A DNA stretch of 22,631 nucleotides from Acidobacteriota bacterium (lineage in GTDB: Bacteria; Acidobacteriota; Vicinamibacteria; Vicinamibacterales; CAVVIG01), in contig JACPZV010000100.1 in NCBI GenBank assembly GCA_016195295.1, positions 1-22,631 of the forward strand. The letters run 5' to 3'. Both the position numbers and the translations under genes were made by a program. How positions within the stretch are numbered: position 1 is the first letter of the stretch; every line of letters starts with the position of its first letter. The notes under the pieces were generated by a model, which worked only from the letters and a program-made list of their open reading frames with translations, had not been told where the DNA came from and searched no databases. Below are positions 15,500 to 22,631 of the stretch, one piece after another.

Positions 15500-15676
15500 A
15501 AATCCTTGTGACAGTGCACGGAACGTTCGTTGTTCCTGCGGGGTTGAGGCGTCGACCGACAGCGGCTGGAGGCTCCAGCCAGAATGCGCAGCGGTCGAGC
15601 TGAGCAGTCGCGTACGTCAGACTGCCCGCTCATTGTACTTCATTCGTCGTTGCTGGCGCGCGTCAGCCCTCAGCTC
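15500..15676. other. Gap between parC and NYN gene
   Basis: The 177 bases hold no supported gene. A perfect 8-base inverted repeat GGCTGGAG-G-CTCCAGCC lies at 15564-15580, without a following T-run, so it is not a convincing terminator. Immediately before the NYN start (minus strand), the sequence AAGGATTT gives a Shine-Dalgarno. Confidence 0.5.
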
Positions 15677-18127
<2,451 letters not shown>

Positions 18128-18184
18128 GTCTGCGTGGTGTCCCGCTCCAGAGTACCGCGCCGGTCAAACCTCGCCTGCCCGGCG

Positions 18185-18213
18185 TTGACATCTGATGTGT
18201 GATGCGTGATGAT
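18185..18213 (+). promoter_or_regulatory. vapBC promoter with candidate operator repeats
   Basis: A perfect -35 TTGACA (18185-18190), a 17-base spacer and a -10-like GATGAT (18208-18213) would place the transcription start at about 18220, the A of the vapB ATG. The spacer and -10 consist of three direct 7-base repeats, TGATGTG, TGATGCG and TGATGAT (18193-18213). Such tandem sites overlapping the core promoter are a reasonable operator for an autoregulating antitoxin. Confidence 0.55.
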
Positions 18214-18219
18214 TCTACC

Positions 18220-18447
18220 ATGCGCACCACGCTCGATCTCGACGACGACGTGCTCCAGGCCGTGAAAGAGCTGGGACAGATGCACAAGAAGACCGCGGGC
18301 CAGATGCTGTCGGAGCTGGCGCGCAAGGCGCTGCGCCCCACGCGCAAGTACAAGGTCCGAAACGGTGTCCCGATCATCCACCGGCGCCCGGGCTCGCCGG
18401 TGATCACGACGGCGGACGTCAGGCGCTGGATGGACGAGGATCTCTGA
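18220..18447 (+). CDS. vapB: VapB-type ribbon-helix-helix antitoxin
   Basis: 75-residue protein. The N-terminal MRTTLDLDDDVLQAVKELG is a classic ribbon-helix-helix start: a short beta strand, then a helix, with a second helix up to about residue 38 (KTAGQMLSELARKAL). The basic and proline-containing C-terminus (about 39-75, ending TTADVRRWMDEDL) would wrap the toxin. It is expected to neutralise the PIN toxin encoded directly downstream and to repress the shared promoter. The ATG at 18220 is preferred over one at 18199, because the extra residues would be encoded by the promoter repeats and fall upstream of the predicted transcription start. The stop shares one base with the toxin start (TGATG), a typical toxin-antitoxin coupling. 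Confidence 0.86.
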   Translation: MRTTLDLDDDVLQAVKELGQMHKKTAGQMLSELARKALRPTRKYKVRNGVPIIHRRPGSPVITTADVRRWMDEDL

Positions 18448-18893
18448 TGGCGGTGGCGCTTCTGGACGTCAACATGCTGCTGGCGCTGTTTCACGAAGGG
18501 CACGTCCATCATGAAGTCGCCCATGACTGGTTCGCCGATCACGGCGGATCCGGGTGGGCCAGCTGCCCGATGACGGAGAACGGCCTGGTCCGGATTCTCG
18601 GCAGTCCCGCCCGCGTCAAGGAGCATCTACCTCTGCACGACGTCAGAGACCTCCTCAAGACCTTCTGCGAGCACAGCGCGCATCAGTTCTGGCCGGACGA
18701 CATCTCGCTTCGAGATCCCGATCGGTTCAACGTCGAAGCGATTCGAGGTCATCAGCAAGTCGCAGACGTGTACCTGCTCGGTCTCGCCGTGAGGCACGGC
18801 GGCCGATTCGTCACCCTCGACCAGCGCGTGCCGCTGGCGGCCGTCACAGGCGCGCGGCGGGATCACCTCGAAGTCCTGGCGCCGGCCGACTGA
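18447..18893 (+). CDS. vapC: VapC-type PIN-domain toxin ribonuclease
   Basis: 148-residue PIN-domain protein covering the whole fold. The conserved acidic residues expected to bind Mg or Mn are visible: D7 in LLDVNMLLALF, E44 in CPMTENGLVRIL, D107 in VADVYLLGLA and D125 in FVTLDQRV. Family members cut tRNA or rRNA when released from their antitoxin. The WASCPMTENGLVRIL and HQFWPDD blocks resemble the TA-system VapC subgroup. It overlaps vapB by one base and must be co-translated with it. All catalytic positions are present, so it appears active; the RNA target cannot be read from sequence. GC3 bias is like that of the neighbours, giving no sign of recent transfer. Confidence 0.9.
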   Translation: MAVALLDVNMLLALFHEGHVHHEVAHDWFADHGGSGWASCPMTENGLVRILGSPARVKEHLPLHDVRDLLKTFCEHSAHQFWPDDISLRDPDRFNVEAIRGHQQVADVYLLGLAVRHGGRFVTLDQRVPLAAVTGARRDHLEVLAPAD

Positions 18894-18919
18894 CGGTATC
18901 AATCGGTGGCTGGTGGCTG

Positions 18920-18949
18920 GTGACTGACGACTACGCCTCCGGGTATATT
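18920..18949 (+). promoter_or_regulatory. Candidate promoter of the cysteine-synthase-family gene
   Basis: GTGACT (18920-18925) as -35, an 18-base spacer and TATATT (18944-18949) as -10 lie just before the gene. An AAGG at 18959-18962 is suitably spaced as Shine-Dalgarno for the ATG at 18969. The preceding GGTGGCTGGTGGCTGGTGACT run is low in complexity. Confidence 0.5.
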
Positions 18950-18968
18950 TGAAAGTCGAAGGCGTCTC

Positions 18969-19904
18969 ATGCGCGCGGTCAGTCAGTCGATTCTTGAAGC
19001 CATCGGTCGCACACCGGTCGTGCGGCTTCGTCATCTCGTCGATTCACGGTGCGCCGACGTGCTCGTGAAGCTCGAGTCCTACAATCCCACGGGTTCGTAC
19101 AAGGATCGGATGGCGCTGGCGATGATCGAAGGCGCCGAAGCCCGCGGCGCGCTGAAACCAGGCATGCGCGTCGTCGAGTTCACGGGCGGCAGCACGGGCT
19201 CATCACTGGCGAGGGTGTGCGCGCTGAAGGGCTACCGCTTCGTCGTCGTCTCGTCCGACGCGTTCTCGCAGGAAAAACTCAGGACGATGCAGGCGTTCGG
19301 CGCCGATCTCAGGGTGCTGCCGAGCGAGAGCGGGAAGATCACGCCGGCCCTCTTCGATCGGATGCGCGCCGAAGTCGATCGTCTGCGGCAGGAGCCGGAC
19401 ACGTTCTGGACCGATCAGTTTCACAACACCGACGCGCAGAATGGCTACATGAACATCGGCCGCGAGTTGCTCGAGCAGGCCGGCGGCGTGCTGCACGCGT
19501 ACTGCGGCGGGGTCGGAACGGGTGGAATGCTGGCCGGCGTGTCGAGAGCGCTCAAGGCCGCGGGATGCGCCGCGCGAATCGTCGCGCTTGAGCCGGCGTC
19601 GTCTCCGTTCATGACCGCCGGGCACGGCGGAGCGCACCGCGTCGAAGGTATCGCGGCGTGGCCGTCATTGCCGCATCTGACGCCCGGGACGTACGATGAG
19701 GCGCGCGCGATCCGCGAGGAGGACGCCCGCGCGATGGCGCGGGATCTGGCGCGGAAGGAAGGGATCCTCGCCGGCACGTCCTCCGCGTTGAACGTCGTCG
19801 CCGCGCTGCAGCTGGCGCGCGAGTTGGGACCGGGGAAAACCGTCGCGACGGTTGCTGTCGATACCGGTTTGAAATACTTGGCCGGCGATCTGTTCGCCAA
19901 CTAA
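18969..19904 (+). CDS. Cysteine synthase family PLP-dependent enzyme
   Basis: 311-residue fold-type II PLP enzyme, similar in length to CysK/CysM. K45 in NPTGSYKDRMA is the Schiff-base lysine. GGVGTGG (180-186) binds the cofactor phosphate, and GTSSALNV (269-276) would contact the pyridine ring. The substrate loop, normally TSGNTG in O-acetylserine sulfhydrylases, reads TGGSTG (72-77), so the asparagine that contacts the substrate carboxylate is replaced by serine. C-terminal VDTGLKYL corresponds to the DSGLKYL of cysteine synthases. Family enzymes make cysteine from O-acetyl- or O-phosphoserine and sulfide or thiosulfate, or run beta-replacement and elimination on related amino acids. The altered loop makes the true substrate uncertain, so I give no symbol. 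It is monocistronic with its own promoter and ends in a dispersed hairpin. Confidence 0.88.
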   Translation: MRAVSQSILEAIGRTPVVRLRHLVDSRCADVLVKLESYNPTGSYKDRMALAMIEGAEARGALKPGMRVVEFTGGSTGSSLARVCALKGYRFVVVSSDAFSQEKLRTMQAFGADLRVLPSESGKITPALFDRMRAEVDRLRQEPDTFWTDQFHNTDAQNGYMNIGRELLEQAGGVLHAYCGGVGTGGMLAGVSRALKAAGCAARIVALEPASSPFMTAGHGGAHRVEGIAAWPSLPHLTPGTYDEARAIREEDARAMARDLARKEGILAGTSSALNVVAALQLARELGPGKTVATVAVDTGLKYLAGDLFAN

Positions 19905-19909
19905 AAAAT

Positions 19910-19935
19910 GCCGGGTCCGAAAGGACCCGGCCTAC
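19910..19935. repeat. Dispersed hairpin repeat, copy C (after cysteine-synthase-family gene)
   Basis: CCGGGTCC-GAAA-GGACCCGG at 19911-19930, flanked by G and CCTAC, is identical over 26 bases to the right arms of copies A and B in the NYN gene. It starts five bases after the preceding stop codon. The perfect 8-base stem with a GNRA-type GAAA loop could act as an mRNA 3' end stabiliser; there is no T-run for intrinsic termination. Confidence 0.85.
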
Positions 19936-19941
19936 TCAATC

Positions 19942-20000
<59 letters not shown>

Positions 20001-20054
20001 ACCTGCCCCACCCGCCCCACCCGCCCCACCTGCCCCACCTGCCCCACCCGCCCC
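20001..20054. repeat. Six 9-bp tandem repeats, ACCYGCCCC
   Basis: Units alternate between ACCTGCCCC (20001, 20028, 20037) and ACCCGCCCC (20010, 20019, 20046), with no other variation. The array abuts the poly-C run, and its last base is part of the glnN stop codon. Confidence 0.9.
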
Positions 20055-22228
20055 TACTTGATGAACAGCATCTCCCGATACGTCGGCAGCGGCCACGTCT
20101 CGTGGGGAATCATGAGCTCCAGCTCATCGCCCGCGTCCCGCACGGCAGCCATCGCCGGCACGACGACGTCGCGGTAGTGCTTGGCGTGTTTCTCGGACGA
20201 CGCGCCTTCGTGCTCGAGGGCGTGCTGTAGTTTGTCCGTCCGGCGCTTGAACTCATCGGTCAACTTGGTGAGCGCGTCGAGCGCCTTCTTGCCCTCGACG
20301 GACTGGCCGCCCGCGCTCTTCACGGCCGCCACGCTCTGCGCCACCTGCTTCTGGTACTCGAACGCCGCCGGCAGGACGTACCGGTTCGCCATCAGCACCA
20401 TCAGCTGGCCTTCGACGTTCACCGTCTTGTTGTAGGTCTCGACCATGATCTCGTAGCGAGCATGCACTTCGCGCGCGTTGAGGACTTTGTACTTCTCGAA
20501 CAGGCCGATGACCTCTTTCGACACGAGCTGCGGGAGCGCATCGACCGTGTTCTTCAAGTTCAGGAGCCCGCGTTTGCCCGCATTCTTCTCCCACTCCTTC
20601 GAGTAGTTGTTGCCGTTGAAGATAATCCGCTTGTTCTCCGTGATCAGCTTCGGCAGGAGCTCGGCCACGGCCTTGTCGAGCGACTTGCCGCGTTTCACGG
20701 CCTTCTCGAGATCGCCCGCGATGCAGTCGAGCGACTCCGTCACCGCCATGTTCAGCGCGATGTTCGGGTACGCGATGCTCTGGTTCGACGACACCGCCCG
20801 GAATTCGAACTTGTTGCCCGTGAACGCGAATGGGCTCGTGCGGTTGCGATCGCCCGCGTCGCGCGGCAGCTTCGGCAGCACCATCACACCGGTGTCCAGC
20901 TCGCCGCCGTGCTTGGTCGACCGGGCGCCGCCTTTCTCGATCTGCTCGAAGATGTCGGTCAGCATGTCGCCGAGGAAGATCGAGATGATCGCCGGCGGCG
21001 CCTCGTTGGCGCCCAGCCGATGATCGTTGCCCGCGCTGGCGATCGCGGCGCGCAGCAGCCCCTGCCACTTGTTGACCGCGCGGACGACCGCCGTACAAAA
21101 CACGAGAAACTGCATGTTCTCGTGCGTGTTCGCGCCCGGCGACAGCAGGTTGTGCCCCTCGTTGTCGCTGATCGACCAGTTCAGGTGCTTGCCCGATCCG
21201 TTGACGCCGGCGAACGGCTTCTCGTGCAGCAGGCAGGCGAGGCCGTACTTCGGCGCCGTGCGCCGCATCGTCTCCATCGTCATCATTTGGTGATCGGTGG
21301 CGACGTTGGCGTTCTCGAACACCGGCGCGATTTCATACTGACTCGGCGCGACTTCGTTGTGCCGCGTTTTTACGGGCACGCCGACTTTGTACAACTCGGA
21401 TTCGACCTCGGACATGAACGCCATCACGCGATCCGGAATGGCGCCGAAGTACTGATCCTCGAGCTCTTGACCCTTGGGCGGTTTCGCGCCGAACAGCGTC
21501 CGGCCCGCGTTGATGAGGTCAGGGCGCGACAGATAGAAGTACCGATCGATCAGGAAATACTCCTGCTCGGGCCCGCACGTCGTCACGACGCGTTCGGCCG
21601 TGGAGCCGAACAACTTCAACACGCGAACGGCCTGCTTCGAGAGCGCCTCCATCGAGCGGAGCAGCGGCGTCTTCTTGTCGAGCGCTTCGCCCGTCCAGCT
21701 CACGAACGCGGTCGGGATCACGAGCGTCACCGCGCCGCCGCTGTAGAGCAGCCACGGCGGGCTGGTCGGATCCCACGCCGTGTAGCCGCGCGCTTCGAAC
21801 GTCGAGCGCATGCCGCCCGACGGGAAGCTCGACGCGTCCGGCTCGCCTTTGATCAGTTCCTTGCCCGAAAACTCGGCCACCGCTTTTCCGTTGCCGGTCG
21901 GCGAGAGAAACGAGTCGTGCTTCTCGGCGGTGATCCCCGTGAGGGGCTGGAACCAGTGCGTGTAGTGCGTGGCGCCGTGCTCGACCGCCCACTCTTTCAT
22001 CGCCTTCGCGATCGCGTCCGCGGCCGACACATCGAGCGCCTCGCCGTGCGTGATCGTTCGGCGGAGCGCCTCGTACACGTGCTGGGGGAGGCGGGCCTGC
22101 TGCACTTCGTCGTTGAACACGAGACTCCCGAACGCTTCGGCCGCGCGCGCGCTGGGTGCGCTCGTCGCTTCCGAGACCGACCAGTCGCGAATTGCGCTGA
22201 TCGCCTTTCCGAGCACCGCAGAACCCAT
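20054..22228 (-). CDS. glnN: Glutamine synthetase type III
   Basis: ATP-dependent cytoplasmic enzyme making glutamine from glutamate and ammonium. 724 residues, the length of the large GSIII class rather than GSI (about 470) or GSII (about 350). N-terminal GSIII-specific sequence includes HYTHWFQPLTG (88-98) and EKHDSF (102-107). The metal and substrate motifs are CGPEQEYFLID (218-228), RHNEVAPSQYE (289-299), GVNGSGKHLNWS (341-352) and FTGNKFEFRAVSSNQS further on, all intact. The C-terminal about 150 residues are the helical GSIII extension. The ATG at 22228 has a strong AAGGAG eight bases upstream. A long leader of roughly 110 bases containing a dispersed AT-rich inverted repeat precedes it. 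No other nitrogen-regulation gene is adjacent. Its transcript would run into the poly-G tract at the convergent junction. Confidence 0.97.
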   Translation of the reverse strand: MGSAVLGKAISAIRDWSVSEATSAPSARAAEAFGSLVFNDEVQQARLPQHVYEALRRTITHGEALDVSAADAIAKAMKEWAVEHGATHYTHWFQPLTGITAEKHDSFLSPTGNGKAVAEFSGKELIKGEPDASSFPSGGMRSTFEARGYTAWDPTSPPWLLYSGGAVTLVIPTAFVSWTGEALDKKTPLLRSMEALSKQAVRVLKLFGSTAERVVTTCGPEQEYFLIDRYFYLSRPDLINAGRTLFGAKPPKGQELEDQYFGAIPDRVMAFMSEVESELYKVGVPVKTRHNEVAPSQYEIAPVFENANVATDHQMMTMETMRRTAPKYGLACLLHEKPFAGVNGSGKHLNWSISDNEGHNLLSPGANTHENMQFLVFCTAVVRAVNKWQGLLRAAIASAGNDHRLGANEAPPAIISIFLGDMLTDIFEQIEKGGARSTKHGGELDTGVMVLPKLPRDAGDRNRTSPFAFTGNKFEFRAVSSNQSIAYPNIALNMAVTESLDCIAGDLEKAVKRGKSLDKAVAELLPKLITENKRIIFNGNNYSKEWEKNAGKRGLLNLKNTVDALPQLVSKEVIGLFEKYKVLNAREVHARYEIMVETYNKTVNVEGQLMVLMANRYVLPAAFEYQKQVAQSVAAVKSAGGQSVEGKKALDALTKLTDEFKRRTDKLQHALEHEGASSEKHAKHYRDVVVPAMAAVRDAGDELELMIPHETWPLPTYREMLFIK

Positions 22229-22244
22229 GAGGCTGCTCCTTGGA

Positions 22245-22331
22245 AGAAACTCGAAACTTAGAACTGAAAACAGAAAAGTATCGTTGCTGACTCCCCAGTT
22301 TTCGCTTTTCAGTTTTCACTTTTGAGTTTTG
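22245..22331. repeat. Dispersed A-rich/T-rich inverted repeat, second copy (glnN leader)
   Basis: The A-rich arm (about 22245-22280, GAACTGAAAACAGAAAAG) is followed by the T-rich arm at 22296-22331 (units CAGTTTTC, GCTTTTCAG, TTTTCACTTTTG). Same units and arrangement as the copy at 5342-5452. It lies between the glnN Shine-Dalgarno and its candidate promoter, so it would be transcribed in the leader. Confidence 0.75.
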
Positions 22332-22348
22332 TGCGACGTGTCCCGTGC

Positions 22349-22378
22349 ATTATGCCAAGGGACGTACGCGGCGCGCAA
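22349..22378 (-). promoter_or_regulatory. Candidate glnN promoter
   Basis: On the minus strand TTGCGC (22378-22373) and CATAAT (22354-22349) are separated by 18 bases, with the -10 matching consensus at five of six positions. It would give a leader of about 110-115 bases. It is a sigma-70-type match; a -24/-12 sigma-54 site was looked for and does not fit. Confidence 0.4.
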
Positions 22379-22461
22379 TATCCGGACGATGAAATGACGC
22401 CGCCGAAATCGCTTTCCGCGGAACGCCAGCGTGGCGGTGCAGTTCCGACAAAATTGCGTGA

Positions 22462-22631
22462 TCAGCCGGAGGCGTCCGTCCAACCGAGCAGCGCGAGGAA
22501 TTCCGCAAGCACCATCGCCGTCGCGCCCCAAATCTCCGCGCCCGCGACGTGAAACGCCGGCACGCGCACGGTCACGCCCATGCGGTGACGTTCGCTCGAC
22601 GCGAGGCTGGCGGGATCGAGCAGCGCGTCGA
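22462..22631 (-). CDS. Nudix hydrolase, CoA-pyrophosphatase type, C-terminal fragment
   Basis: Only the last 55 residues lie in the window; the gene continues to the right. I translated this frame by hand. It reads VRVPAFHVAGAEIWGATAMV and then LAEFLALLGW before the stop at 22462. The pattern of a hydrophobic strand followed by IWGATA..L..FL.LL is the usual C-terminus of CoA/ADP-ribose-type Nudix hydrolases (YeaB/NudL-like). The Nudix box itself is outside the window, so catalytic competence cannot be judged. It is on the same strand as glnN and 233 bases upstream of it. Confidence 0.6.
   Translation of the reverse strand, partial: DALLDPASLASSERHRMGVTVRVPAFHVAGAEIWGATAMVLAEFLALLGWTDASG

Noticed and set aside
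15564..15580. Inverted repeat GGCTGGAG-G-CTCCAGCC downstream of parC as an intrinsic terminator
   Set aside because: There is no T-run on either side in the transcribed direction. It looks more like a dispersed palindromic sequence.
18199..18219. vapB start at 18199 (MMRDDST extension)
   Set aside because: Those codons are the promoter's TGATG repeats and lie upstream of the predicted transcription start. MRTTLDL is the natural RHH beginning.
20001..20054. The 9-bp array as a CRISPR-like or VNTR coding element
   Set aside because: Units are contiguous without spacers and only 9 bp long. The proline-rich frame across it has no supporting start context or homology signal.
22340..22380. A possible sigma-54 promoter (TTGGCATAATGC) upstream of glnN, tempting for a nitrogen gene
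   Set aside because: The GG and GC elements are four bases closer than the -24/-12 spacing requires. A sigma-70-type TTGCGC-N18-CATAAT fits better.
22322..22552. Short plus-strand open frame in the glnN upstream gap
   Set aside because: It begins in the AT-rich repeat, crosses the candidate glnN promoter and overlaps the Nudix gene on the other strand. No codon bias or motif supports it.

Overview
The window looks like a chromosomal stretch of a high-GC Acidobacteriota bacterium, most likely of the Vicinamibacteria type. This is inferred from two secreted proteins of the VWFA-related acidobacterial kind, very strong GC bias at third codon positions, and short dispersed repeats that I associate with such genomes (the CGGAG/CTCTGCGG inverted repeat, the GAAAACTGAAAAG inverted repeat and the CCGGGTCC-GAAA-GGACCCGG hairpin). 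No 16S rRNA or other taxonomic marker is present, so the assignment is an inference.

Layout. From 7391 leftwards, all on the minus strand: parE (topoisomerase IV subunit B), a membrane-bound GGDEF protein, a polytopic membrane protein of GT-C glycosyltransferase appearance, a translationally coupled fibronectin-III lipoprotein, and an RffA/WecE-type sugar aminotransferase cut by the window edge. The last three look like the end of a surface-glycan cluster that continues to the left. From 7409 rightwards, on the plus strand, a tight three-gene operon encodes a 950-residue secreted protein of unknown family, a secreted VWA protein with an intact MIDAS, and a secreted VWA-like/TPR protein without the MIDAS. 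From 15499 leftwards lies a NYN-domain nuclease-like protein with two OST-HTH/LOTUS-like regions, whose 3' end appears frameshifted. parC (topoisomerase IV subunit A) is upstream of it on the same strand. Divergent from parC is a VapBC toxin-antitoxin pair, followed by a cysteine-synthase-family PLP enzyme. A convergent junction holding a dispersed hairpin, 56 consecutive C and six 9-bp tandem repeats separates this enzyme from a type III glutamine synthetase (minus strand). The window ends in the C-terminus of a Nudix hydrolase.

How it fits together. parE and parC form a topoisomerase IV pair but lie about 8 kb apart, with the secreted VWA operon and the NYN gene between them. The most unusual theme is the relation between dispersed intergenic repeats and coding sequence. 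One repeat family supplies the apparent signal peptide of the VWA-TPR protein, another supplies the N-terminal hydrophobic segment of the GGDEF protein, and a third is inserted twice, in frame, as a linker inside the NYN protein. The best candidate for an undescribed functional unit is the secreted 950-residue/VWA/VWA-TPR operon.
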